From Cadophora sp. MPI-SDFR-AT-0126 (lineage: Eukaryota > Ascomycota > Leotiomycetes > Helotiales > Ploettnerulaceae): a stretch of 64,000 nt of DNA. The notes under the pieces were generated by a model. The model saw nothing but the letters and a program-made list of their open reading frames with translations. It made no database searches and was not told where the DNA came from. Below, in pieces: positions 34,999 to 46,297 of this stretch; the stretch's first letter is position 1; each line of letters begins with the position of its first letter. The position numbers and the translations under genes are program-made. The stretch covers positions 3,038,001 through 3,102,000 of the forward strand of contig JAGMVK010000001.1 of assembly GCA_020747065.1 (NCBI GenBank), in the 5' to 3' direction.

Positions 34999-36307
34999 AT
35001 GAAATTCACGATGGTTAACTCCGACAATGTTGCTTTTAACATCGCAGCTTTCATCGGCGGGCTATTCGTTCTCGAGTTCGGCGCAGACAAGTTCATCGAT
35101 CATACAGCCAAGATAGCCTCGCGCACCGGGATACCACCAACGTTGATTGCTCTCTTGACAGCTGGAGCAGAATGGGAAGAGGTACGTCTGAATTTGATTG
35201 AGAAAGTCCATGTCCCGATTGCTAAGTCCCTCCCAGCTCGTTGTTGTTGTCGCGGCCATCTCGCAGAAACAGTCGCCCCTCGCCTTGGGTAATATCCTGG
35301 GAAGCAGCATCTCGAATATATTGGGCGCATTCTCCTTGGGCCTAATTTTCTCTCCATCCGCAATAACTTTCGATCGCTCTGCGAAGATCTACACTGGGGT
35401 TCTGCTTGGCTTGACAACATTCTTCACGATATTTATCCTCTTCTTCCAATCTCTTGGTAGAATTGGTGGCGGATTATTGCTGGTTACATTTGTGCTATAC
35501 TTCGTATCTATCGCATGGGCAATCTACAAGGGCATTGTGTCTCCGCCGGTGGACTCGGACAGTGATTCGGACAGCGACTCGTCTGACGATTCGGATTCAG
35601 ATTCAGATGATGAGAGGGACTCCGTTCCATTGAAAGAGAAGCCGGCTCACAGAAACACGCATCTCCACGTTCGCAGGAACTCCAATTCGAGTAGCACAAC
35701 GACGTTACACGATCTCGAAAGCGGACAGCACACAGGCGTTCCACCATCGCCCGCGAACCCACAAGATCACCATGAAGAGCTAGACAAAGATATCTTTGAC
35801 GAGGTCAACCTCTCGCCATTGCAGACCATCAAGCGTGGCGGCCACAGCACGCTCTACCACCTCACGCACCTTACTTTGGGCTTCCTCGCCCTCTCCTTAA
35901 GCGGCTACATCCTCTCCCACAGCATCGCCACTCTGTCCGCCGAGTTCTCTCTCTCATCCACCCTCCTCGGCATCACACTACTCTCCTTCGCGACCACCCT
36001 ACCCGAGAAGCTCGTCTCGATATTCTCCGCCAAACGCGGCGAATCAGGCATAGTAGTAGCCAACACCGCGGGCTCGAACATCTTCCTTGTAACACTCTGC
36101 GCTGGCGTCTTATACCTTACTGGGGACATCGCCAGCTTGAAAGGCAGCGTGACGATCTTCGAGATTGGGTGCATGTGGGCAAGCAGCGCGGTGTTGTTTG
36201 GCATTGTAATGTTTGGTGGTAGGAGGTGGATGGGATGGGCGTTATTTGCAGGATATATTGGATTTATCGTTTGCGAGTTTTCGATGAATCGGGGTATTGA
36301 TAATTGA
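34999..36307 (+). CDS. CaCA-family sodium/calcium-type cation exchanger
   Basis: Two exons (34999-35181, 35237-36307) give 417 residues. Two inverted alpha repeats are visible. The first runs from LTAGAEWEE across the intron to GNILGSSISNILGAFSLGL (near 50-95). The second is TLLSFATTLPEKLVSIF followed by VVANTAGSNIFLVTLC (near 310-345). The Gly-Ser/Thr-Asn and Glu residues in these repeats line the ion site in CaCA exchangers. Between them lies a cytosolic loop with a nearly pure Asp/Ser run (residues near 165-185) that could bind calcium or be phosphorylated by CK2. About ten membrane spans. Likely role: calcium or other cation export driven by a counter-ion. The location is unknown. Confidence 0.88.
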
Positions 36308-36923
36308 TGTTCGAGAAGTTTGGCGACAAATGACATGAACCAATACCGTGTAGACATAGAGATAGAGATAAAGAATGCACACGCATGCCACCACACGCAC
36401 ATCACTACTCTAGTGCCTATTGTCTACGCCTCAAATAAGGACTCGATTATTTAGTATTCAGACGAATGGGACTTCACTCTAGAGCTCGTTGGCGCGGCTG
36501 GCTCAGCTACCATTGTCTATCCGACTCAACCTTCACTTGAGACGTAGGCACAAGGTCATAGACCATGGATGTTGAGTGTCTAAATGGCTCGCAGGTACTG
36601 TTCCGTCAGACTGCCAAAGATAAGATGCCTTCATGTGTGACAAGTACGCCACTACTCGATTCTTGGACTGCAGTCACCCACCACTCAATTTACTTAGCCA
36701 GGAAAGGGGCGTTTCTACCTTCCATCACATCGGCACATATCAAGAAAAGAACAGCTTGTTTGTTCCATAAGCGAGGCTATTTGCTTCGAGACCTGAAAGC
36801 CAAGCGAAGCACAAAACAATTTACTCCGTCGCAATCCCTCCCTGTCATGTGCCTCGTATCCCAACAATCCCATGCCCAAACCATTTACTCCGTCTTGCCA
36901 AGTTCAGTTAAGCCCGGTCCCGT
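36308..36923. other. Convergent intergenic region
   Basis: Between the 3' ends of the exchanger and aspartic protease genes. A plus-strand frame starting at 36565 runs antisense into the last protease exon and is not a gene. Confidence 0.55.
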
Positions 36924-38427
36924 TTACGAAGCGGGAGTGATGTTCTGGTATTTCTCCGGTCGTTGGACGGCACCGAATTGTTTATTTCCTTGGTCGAAGA
37001 TCTAAAATTCATAAGCGAGGTCAAAAAAGGGGAAGAAACAAACTGAAACTTACGGCGTAAATGCCCTTCAAGACTGTGTCGCCGAGGATATCAAAGGTCA
37101 TGTCACCTCTGCTCTGAATCCCACCGTACACAGTACCATTACCAGCGTCTGCAAATCCGAGATCTTCCTTTTGGACGATGAATTGCTTGTCACCAATGGC
37201 GATCGAAACATCGGGGAGTTGGTCAACAGTAGTGTTAGAGGGGTAGACCCAACCTTGATTCTGCTGATCGTATTTTGCACCTGGGATAGCACCATAGACT
37301 GCCTCACACACGGCGTCCGAAACAAGAGCGAGAGTAGTTCCTGTATCCATGATGGCTGTGTTTCCGCTCTGGGCAACAGTCTTGCCGTTCACAACTGCGG
37401 AAGCAGAGTCGATCATCCAAAAGCCTTGGGAGCTGTCGACGGGAGTGTAAGAAATTTCTTGTCCAGATGCAGTAACAGTAGCCTTGTCGATGTAACCGAA
37501 AGTATAGAAACCTTCTCCCTTGTCGGGTTCGTTCGCATCACGCCATGAACCAAGTTTTGCGGTGAACAGCTCGGCAGATTCAGGGATATCCTGCTGATCA
37601 ATCACTACAGGCAAGTCAGCCTCACTTATACAGTTTGGAAACATGGAAGTGGCAAAATTGTTCCATCACTCTGGTCGGTGTACTTACTGTTCTCAACTGG
37701 GGTCTTAACTGGTGTCGGCGAAACCGTGTTGATGGCGCCAAACGCAAGACCTAGGAGTCCATCACCAACTCCGGAAGCGAACTGAGCGGAAATCTTCTTG
37801 GCCAGCTCAATGGATTGCCCCTTGACCTCCAAACCACCGAGAACGATGTTGTCTGTGCCGACTGTTCCAGAGGCAGAGGAGCTATCGCCATAGGAAATTT
37901 TCCAAGTGGAGCCCGAGGCAGCCTTGAATGTGGATGATTTTGTAGCATCAAAAATAATATGGCCAGCTTTCTTGCCAGAAGTCTGGGTCGTCGCTGGAAG
38001 TTGAGTAGACCATACCTATGGAGTGTTGGCTTTTGCTACAATAGTCGAGCGAAAGAACATTGCTTACCCAGAGATCCGCGGACCCGGTGTCAAAGTCGAG
38101 CATGAGAGTCTGAGCCGGAGTACCGATCTTGACAGGGCAGAGGTAGAGAGCATCGTTCTGCTGGTCGTCTGCGGGGACCTCTCCAGTCTGACTGGAAGAA
38201 GGATCGGGCTTCTTAGCCAAAGTCCGAGGAGTTGCAGATTTCCCGAGCTTGCTGAGCAGTCCCTGGTGGCCAGTCTCAGAAGCCTTGTTCAGCTGAACAT
38301 AGGGCCCTGGCTGAGTGGGTTGGAAACCCCATCTCTGCAAAAGGTAGACGTAAGACTTGAGACCGTTCTTCTGGTATTTCTTGTTGGTGACGATCTTGAT
38401 CTTTTGCAAGCCTTGCAGGGTAGACAT
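36924..38427 (-). CDS. Pepsin-like aspartic protease (A1), no signal peptide
   Basis: Four exons (38427-38068, 38015-37688, 37604-37054, 37001-36924) encode 438 residues. Both catalytic Asp motifs are present, [10 protein letters not shown] (DTGS at 113-116) and AIMDTGTT (316-319), with the flap Tyr in [10 protein letters not shown]. The N-terminus ([20 protein letters not shown]) is a propeptide-like region of about 90 residues ending in a Lys-rich stretch, without a preceding signal peptide. No upstream in-frame ATG exists. This resembles a subgroup of fungal A1 proteases that begin the same way. The last 25-residue exon completes the family C-terminus ([18 protein letters not shown]). A TATATAAG element near 38570 lies about 145 bases above the ATG. 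Secretion by another route or an intracellular role is possible. Confidence 0.92.
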
Positions 38428-40344
38428 GTTGGGTGCTCGTTTGAGATATGGAGTATTGTTTTGTTTTAAGAGTAAGGATATCGGAGAAAGTAGGTAGTCG
38501 TGAATGATGGTGTGGAGAGTGATGAGAAGTGAAGAAGAAAAAACACAGAATGGGAAGGTCAACTACTTATATATTTCTTGCCTTGCATTAGCTTTAGCAA
38601 GAGCATGTCTAGCAGGAAATCAGAGGAGGAAGGAGGTGCATACAGTAGTATCAAGACTGCTCTTGCCAAACAAAGCTTGATCCTTGCCCAAACACAAGAG
38701 GAGGAGCGGCGTCATAGCTAGTATCTATGCTTGTGCATCAGTAGTTTAAAGCTTGTGTCTTCAGTTGGCAGGACCAAGTAACTCCATGCATAGCTAGGTT
38801 CGGACGGGAGGTGCCTCAGAGTGGGACGAGGCTGTTGATTTGAGGGTGTTGTAATTAGCTACCCCCACAGATATGTCGGGGAAATCAAGCATTTGCGCCA
38901 CGATTCGATGGGACAAGGACCACATGGCGAATGGTAAGTGCTACATGTGTTTCCTGATGTACAGCAATGCCACTTAGTATCGTGAAAGAACTTGAAGAAC
39001 CTCGCAGTCCGACTGGTGGCTGAAGGAGAAGCAAATGGGTCAGAAAAAGCAGAGAATAGAGTGGATTTGTGAGACAAGTGGTCATCTGTACAGCACCTTG
39101 TGCGGCAATTGATAGAAGGCATCAAGGATATTTGTGCTGGGATAGAGATAGGAAGATTTTCGGTTACCCACGACCGGTTCCAATTAACTTTGTCCAATAT
39201 CACATACCTCGTACTCGATGTATTTTGAGTTCTTACAGGGACAAGAGTGCCTTCTCTGCTAGCTGTCTCTCGTCAAGCTTGCCATGCTGGCCAACATATC
39301 GACGATCATCTGGCATCGTCTCTCGAAATCGACGTCATCTGCAGGTAGTTGCAGGTGGCTGTTCTGATCAGCCCTCCATCCACGCATCGTCGTTCCAGAT
39401 CCAGCACCTCCCCGCCTCAAAGAAGGAGGACTCGTAAGCTTTTCCAAGCCTCTCGCCTATGCAAGGAAAGCTTCGCGAAGTCGTACAGGAACAGGCAATT
39501 CGACGCATTAATACGGAACGTGGATCAATCAGATGGCTCCAGGAGGCTGTCAGGGTTCAGCGGTTCAGCATTGCCGTGCGATGTTCCGCTGAAAGTGCCC
39601 CACTGAAGCCGGAAGAGCGGGGTTGTAGACTAGACTTCCAACTTCCAAGGTTTACCTAGAGCACTGAACAGGACATCTTGAGGTTCTGTTTCAATATCTT
39701 GTTGCTTTTTTTGGTCGTCGGACTTTCCGGGTCGCATCTACTGATCTCGCCGCAAGATCAAGCTTTCCAAGACATTTAGACCATAACATACAAATGACGT
39801 CTGCATGATGATCCGCATGCTTGAAGTGCCACAAATATAGGGTACCATATTGTTCATCGGAGTTATCAGAACGAGCCAGATATAGTAAGTGGGTGTTAAA
39901 AAATCCATAAGGGTTGTGAGACCGTTGCACTTCAATAACCCAAGCGAGTCGTGTAACGAGACTGTAAACACAGGATTCAAGTGTGAAGTACCGAGCTGAA
40001 GTTGGATAGAGTGTTCAAGATGAGCCAGTTATTCCCTAAAAGTAACACATTTCCACCTTTTTTAACATTTCTAGCGCTGTCTTTTCGGCTTTCAAGACTC
40101 TCGAGTCACTTCTTACACAACGAGATATTCTGTGTAGGAGCTTGAACTTGAAGCATGCCAAATTCTATGGTCAGTGGCTAGGATACTAGGTCAAGACGTG
40201 CTTTGTTCTCATCTTCGATATGAATTTGACGTTCATATAAATGTTATCTTCGAATTTCATCTCGTGGCAGGAAGTCTACTATCGCAGACTTGTGTCACGA
40301 CATTCACCTGCTAGCAAAGAATCTGGACCACACCACCAAGACCT
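38428..40344. other. Intergenic region
   Basis: Promoter of the aspartic protease (TATATA near 38570) and 1.8 kb of spacer before the UstYa-like gene. Searched on both strands for a secreted peptide precursor with repeated Lys-Arg cores because of the UstYa neighbour; none was found. Small frames near 38860-39200 and 39260-39450 show no domain. Confidence 0.5.
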
Positions 40345-41307
40345 TCAAGCCAGAATACCAGCCTTATCACCCGACCTATTCTCAATAGCCCACGCTCGAA
40401 TGGCATCCCAATCCCGACACTGATGTGTGGAGTTTGCACCTGTGAAACCCAAGCGGCGCTCAACGCCATCAGCACCTGTAACAACTTCAGCATAATCGAG
40501 CGTGGTATCACCAGCACAGATGATGGCTTGTCTGACTGCTCAATCGTAAGTTATCTCCTTCGAAATCGGTACAGAAATAGCTTACTGTAATCTATGCAAT
40601 GGTATTCATGTCCATCTCCCGCGAACCTCGACTTGTCTCTCTTCTCGTACTTCATGATCACATGTCTGATAACGGCCTGAGCACTTATCAGTCATACTGC
40701 AGTAGTTCAAGACGGGCGATTCGGAATCATACCAGACAATGCAATTGATGTGTGATCGACAGAGAGTAAATTTCCCCTTCGTCAGGATCATTATCAATAG
40801 CTTTGCTCTGTGGCATATCAAATCTCCTTGGATATGGCACGCGAATGAATCCTGAGCCAACTATATTGCACCATTAGCACACTTCCTATAAATTAGCGGA
40901 AGCAAAAGACTTACTCGGCATCATATCGTTCCACAATTTATCTCCCTCAGGTCCGGTATCCTCATACTCAGTCGGAAAGTCAAACTTCATTTCCTTCATC
41001 GGAACTTGCCGCTCAGTCAGAAAACTCACAGATGGAATATAGTGTAAATATTCTTCTTACTGTTAGGAAGAAAAGCCTGTGGTGGGAGCAGTTCAGCTTG
41101 TGACTGAGACCAACTCGTATCAAGGATGTGTTTACCACCATCCCAATTCTGCCCAACCGCGAAACCGAGAATAAAGCATACCACTGCACCAGCCACCAGC
41201 CCAAATACCACCATCAAAGTGCTGCTGCCAAGATGCTCCTTGCGAGAGGTATGCTGATACGTCGCATGCTCATCGAGCGGGACGGCTGTGTATTCTTCAG
41301 TCGGCAT
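40345..41307 (-). CDS. UstYa-like oxidase (DUF3328)
   Basis: Five exons (41307-41061, 41004-40915, 40860-40733, 40676-40586, 40535-40345) assemble into 248 residues with every junction in phase. A single membrane anchor spans residues 30-52 (LMVVFGLVAGAVVCFILGFA), followed by the lumenal domain. Both family motifs HXXHC are present: HQLHC (150-154) and HEYHC (178-182), 23 residues apart, then IDYIRQAIICAGDTTLDYA. In ustiloxin, phomopsin and cyclochlorotine pathways, UstYa-type proteins catalyse oxidative cyclisation or hydroxylation of peptides and are copper-dependent in the studied cases. No precursor peptide, tyrosinase or P450 gene is adjacent. A gamma-glutamyltranspeptidase-like gene lies 2 kb away beyond MRF1. 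Confidence 0.88.
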
Positions 41308-41600
41308 CGTGAGACGCCCCCATTGATAGATTCGAGATCAAAAAGTTGCAAACGAAGACACAGGAATGGAAGATGTCATCACTGACTTCTGGCATGCTAG
41401 TGGCATGAACTCTAATCCCTTTTCGAAGGAACCCATTTGTGAGGGCATGGATGGCTTCATTTACCCACAACAGCCTGAAAAGGGTTTCCATTGGAGGGCA
41501 CGTGTTCACCAAGAACCGTAAAAATCCACCATTCAAGACCTCATGGAGAGAGAGCGAAGAAATGCAACTCGTAGAAGTAGACGATAGAGCGAAATTGATA

Positions 41601-42928
41601 TTATTTTGTAGTACTGGCTGCCTCATCCTCTGCGAGCATGCCCTCGATCTCGCGGTCTCCAAACCACGTCTTGACACTGTCTATAATCTTATCCAACTCG
41701 TCGCCTCCCTCCATCACATTATCTAGATTGTGAACACTAAGTCCACTTCGATGATCCGTTACTCTCTGCTGTCCCCAATTATATGTTCGTACTTTATCCC
41801 CTCTGCCCATCTTCGCAACGCCGATGACACCTCTACGCAACTTGATAACTTCTTCCTCTCTTGCCTCTCGTCGAGCCTGTGCTAGCTTCGATCTGAGCAA
41901 CTGCCATGCTTTCTCTCTATTCTTGTGCTGCGAACGAGAATCTTGCATGCTGACCACGGTGTTCGTGGGTATATGTGTCAGCCGGATAGCAGAATCCGTC
42001 GTGTTGACGTGTTGCCCACCAGCACCTCTTGCTCTCATCACATCCGTCCTTACGTCCGTAGAGTTGACATAGTAGTCACTATTAGGATCATTCAAGTCTG
42101 CCTCCCACATCTCTTGGCCTTCACTGCCCGTCGTAGGCAGACTGGGTAGGACCAGAACACCAACAGCACTTGTATGTGTCCTACCCTTACTCTCAGTAGC
42201 CGGAACGCGCTGCACTCGATGCACACCAGCCTCACTTCGTAACTTTCCATATGCACCTGGACTCTCAATTTCGAGAATAGCTTCTGCGAGAGGAGATTCG
42301 CCGCTGGCATCTGAGTCTCCGTCCGCAGTCTCGTATTTCAGGACCGATGAACGCATGTTCTTCCGTGAGCAGTAGGCCTTATACATCCTCAGCAAATCAC
42401 CCGCAAATAGAGCTGCCTCACCCCCTCCGACACCAGGCCGTATTTCAATTAGACAGGGCATGTCCTCGAATGGGTGTTTCGGCGTAAGAGCAGTGGACAA
42501 CTTCCGTGACAGAGAATCCAATTCTTCGCCCGTCACAGCCAAGTCCTCTATCGCAAATTCGCGAAGCTCTGCTTCTGTCGTCGGATCGTTGAGAAGCTTC
42601 TGCAACTCGTCCTGTGTATTTCGAGCACTTTCCCATTCTCGCAAAGCCTCTGCCACACCTTTCAGCTCGCCAATTCTTTTCGCGATTTTTGCATCGAATA
42701 TCTCTGAGCTTTCCGTACTCAATCGCTCATGCTCAGCAGCCATATTGCGTGCTCGCGCGAGCAGAGCTGGTGAAAAGGAGGCATGGCTTTCTGTGTTGTT
42801 GTTAGCTGTTGCTCTGGAATTGATGGGCCATTGAACTGACTGGTACTAGAGAATCGCAGCAGTCTCCGTCTGCCCGGCTTCAGGTATGTATTTACACATC
42901 GGCGACAGATCCAAGGAGCTCCAAACAT
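41601..42928 (-). CDS. MRF1: Mitochondrial peptide chain release factor 1
   Basis: Two exons (42928-42847 and 42790-41601) give 423 residues. The first exon and start of the second form a mitochondrial targeting sequence rich in Arg (WICRRC, KPGRRRLLRFS). The PCRF domain follows (IEIRPGVGGGEAALFAGDLL), then the catalytic GGQ in RARGAGGQHVNTTDSAIRL near residue 285, which enters the peptidyl transferase centre to release the finished protein. The class-I factor ends stop-codon reading at UAA/UAG in mitochondria. The donor of the only intron is GTACCA, weaker than consensus, but the join restores a continuous family-like sequence (SHASFSPALLARARNMAAEH). Its start codon is 294 bases from that of the transpeptidase-like gene on the other strand. 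Confidence 0.94.
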
Positions 42929-43222
42929 ACTCAGTCGTTAATTCGTAAGCGATTAGAATTAGAACCGTTCATGTTCTCCTGTAAATTGTTCGAAGGCGGT
43001 GAAATGGTATGAAATTCTGCCGGCTGGGGTCGCTTGGCAGTGACATCGACATTAACTCCCTACCCGAATCATAGCCGAGCCAGGATCCTCCTATCCGAAG
43101 CCTTTTAGAAGCACCTTCAAACAATTATCTTTCCTAATTTTCACTTCATGAATCAGTAATTTTGGAATCATTAATTGACTTTCTTTCAATCCCGGACTAT
43201 TTCAGGCAAGTAAACCTCTACA

Positions 43223-45338
43223 ATGACTCTTCAATTGCAATTATTTACACATCCGACGGCAGTACCAAGCTCGCAAGTTACAGCCATGCCTCTTAATGTC
43301 AAATCCATATATCCGGCCACGGAGCCTCAATTCCAACATTTTCCCAGCAGGAGAAGTGTAGTACATAGTACAGAGGGCATGATCGCTTGTACGCAACCTT
43401 TAGCAGCAAGATGTGGTCTCAAAATCTTAGATATGGGTGGCAATGCTGCTGTGAGTTGATGTACCCCCCCACTTTCAACTTCCGATACTGATGTTGAGTA
43501 GGATGCCGCAGTCGCAGTTGGTACGTTTTCATATCAAAAGTATTGAATTTCTCTGATGACTTTTGAGCCGCTGGTTTGAATGTTACAGAACCCGCCTCAA
43601 CTGGTATTGGTGGTGACATGTTCTGTCTCTTCTACGACGCCAAGACTAAGAAGATCTCGGCTATGAATGGATCTGGTCGTTCAGGAGCAAAGTGTACTCT
43701 TGAAGCTGTTCGGAAAGATCTCGGTGTCAAAGATGGTGATGCCGGTGAGATTCCATTGGACAGTGTACATGCCGTCACTATCCCTGGAGCAGCTGCGGGA
43801 TGGGTTGATACAGTTGAACGATTCGGCAGTGGAAAGCTGTCCATGGAGCAGATCTTGACTCCTGCTATCGAACTTGCTGAGAGAGGATATCCAGTTTCGG
43901 AAGTCTCATCTCGAATGGTTATTTTCCTTCCACGATTTCTTTTTGTGATGGCACTTACACAAAACAGTGGACAGCAGGAGCAAATGCCCTCCAAAAAGCC
44001 TCACCAAACTATGCCGAACTTCTCAAAGCCGACCCATCAGCTCCCAACGGCTACAGAGGTCCTCTTCCAGGGGAATTGATCAAGAATCCCAACCTTGCCC
44101 AAACATTCCGTACACTCGCTAAAGAAGGCAAGGAAGGTTTCTACACCGGACGGATGGCCGAGTCCATCATCAAAGCTACAACAGACCGAGGCGGCTTCCT
44201 TACCTTGGCTGATCTGGAAGCGCATCTCAAAGCAGGCACCGAACCTGTAGAACCCATCTCCTACGTCTTCAAGGGCCAAAACTACAGCAAAACCCATTCA
44301 GACTTCGTAGATGGCGCCTCGGGCCAAGGCGTAAACGAAGCTAATCACGGTGTCGAAATCTGGGAACATCCCCCCAACGGACAAGGTATTGTAGCTCTGA
44401 TGGCTCTCGGCATCTTCGAAGCGCTTGAAGAGAGCGGGAAGATCCCAATTTTCAAACCCGAAGATCATAATTCTGCCGAGTACTTACATGCTGTTATCGA
44501 GTCTCTCCGTATAGCTTTTGGCGACGCGGCTTGGTTCGTCTCAGACCCTTCACATTCCAAAGTTCCCTCTGCAGAACTGGTATCAAAAGCCTACCTCACT
44601 GAACGAGCAAAGCTTTTCAATCCTTTGAAAGCATCAGGTGAGCACAAGAACACCCTCCTTTTCCTCTTTCCCGTGAAAGTAACGATTTTAACACCACCAA
44701 ACAGACAAAATCCACGACCACGGCAGCCCCGCCCACAACCCCAGCGACACCGTCTACTTCGCCGTGACCGACCGCCACGGTAGCGGCATCTCCTTCATAA
44801 ACTCGACCTTCCACTCTTTCGGCTCGGGCATCATCCCCAAGAATTCCGGGTTTACACTACAAAACCGCGGTGGTGGCTTCCGCCTCACCCCCAACCATCC
44901 CAACACCCTCGCTCCCTCGAAACGCCTTACCACACCATCATTCCTGCACTGCTAACCAACGCCCACGACGGCACTCTGCACTCCGTATACGGCGTCATGG
45001 GCGGCTTCATGCAGCCGCAAGGACACGTGCAAGTCCTGCTCAACATATTAGCGTTCAAGCACAATCCGCAGGCTGCGCTTGATGCGCCGAGGTTTCTGAT
45101 TGGCGCGGAGGATATGCCAGGGGATGGGAATGGGAGGTCGGTCTTTTTGGAGGAGGGGATCAAGGAGGAGGTGGCGGAAGCGCTGAGGGGAATGGGACAT
45201 GAGGTAAGGGTTGTGAAAGGTTACGAGCGGGCGCTTTTTGGGAGGGGCCAGTTGATTAGATGTCATGTTGATGATGGGGCTGTGGTATATTCGGGGGGAA
45301 GCGACCCGAGAGGGGATGGGGCTGCGTATCCTGGTTAG
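43223..45338 (+). pseudogene. Gamma-glutamyltranspeptidase-like gene with frameshift
   Basis: Exons 43223-43450, 43502-43520, 43568-43917, 43968-44637 and 44705-45338 give a gamma-glutamyltranspeptidase-like protein. Family blocks include [41 protein letters not shown], the processing-site region [14 protein letters not shown] (whose Thr would be the N-terminal nucleophile of the small subunit) and YGVMGGFMQPQGHVQVLLN. Exon 2 is a 19-base microexon. At about 44926 one base is missing: TCGAAACGC runs into CTTACC where CCTTACC is needed to read [11 protein letters not shown]. Translation then stops at 44955, losing the last 130 residues. Family members hydrolyse or transfer gamma-glutamyl groups from glutathione-like substrates. 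Real lesion or sequence error cannot be told apart here. The third intron also has a weak GTTATT donor. No signal peptide is seen. Confidence 0.8.
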
Positions 45339-46297
45339 GCTGAGGGGTAATCAGGACTTGGACAAAGATTGTTTGACCTGTTGTGGGATGAGAGGCCACG
45401 AAAGGTGAGGGGACTGTGGCTGCTCAGAAACGTGTAAACAACTGTCTCCTAAGCGAGCCGCCCATGAGCTACGACGAAAAGCTCTCAAAAAAATTCCGAA
45501 CATAGATCGCAAGAAAATCACTCAACCATCCAAATACATGATTCTAATACAATTCCTCACAATATCAGGCCAGCTCAGATTGAAGGCCAAGAAGAATCTT
45601 TCCAAAGTCCGAAAACAGAGTCAACACTTTTAATCAGTGGACGCGTAATGTCGTTCGCCGCAGCAACTACTTAATATTCGTCCCGAGATAGGAAGCAGAA
45701 GAACCGGTTTTTGACTTTAATTCTGAAAATAGAAACAGAAAGGGAAGATAGGCTTTAAGACAATCAAAAGAGGAAAATTACGAGAAGTCCCTTACCGATC
45801 ACGCCGACTTCGGGGATAGGGATAAGAGAATGATCACCAATGAGAAATGGTTCTGGCAGATTCGTTTACAATAAGGGTATATTCATTCATCCCAGGCATC
45901 TGATCTGCATACACTATACACCACCATCTCAGTCTCGAGCATACGCACGCCTTCAGCGTGGCATGCAGGAAGTCCAGTTCAATCCCATCTCATCTAGTCA
46001 AGTGGATCTCTGGATTGCTGCCCTGCCCTGCCCTTGATATTGTCGAAGCAACGGAACATGACAAAACAGAGAAAAGAAAATTCGCTCGTAGAACAAACTC
46101 CGAAGATACACCAGTAGGCAGGTAGGAACACAAACAAGAAGTAGATGGTTTCTTCTTAGAAAGCTCGCCATCCAAAGTATCATGTGTAAGAGAAAAATGT
46201 GATGCTCCAATGTAACCGAACAATGTCACCACCCTGTTTCATTCCTAAAGTCAGAATGAGGTATCATATCGTATCAAACCCTAACCGGCACCGTCCC
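45339..46297. other. Convergent intergenic region
   Basis: 3' flanks of the transpeptidase-like and chitin synthase genes. AT-rich, with no frame, RNA or repeat worth naming. Confidence 0.5.

Noticed and set aside
36565..37005. 146-codon plus-strand frame
   Set aside because: Overlaps antisense the final exon of the aspartic protease, whose splice and family end are clear.
38428..38562. Hydrophobic N-terminal extension of the aspartic protease
   Set aside because: It has no ATG (only a TTG) and covers the region just below the TATATA box, so it is 5' leader rather than a signal peptide.
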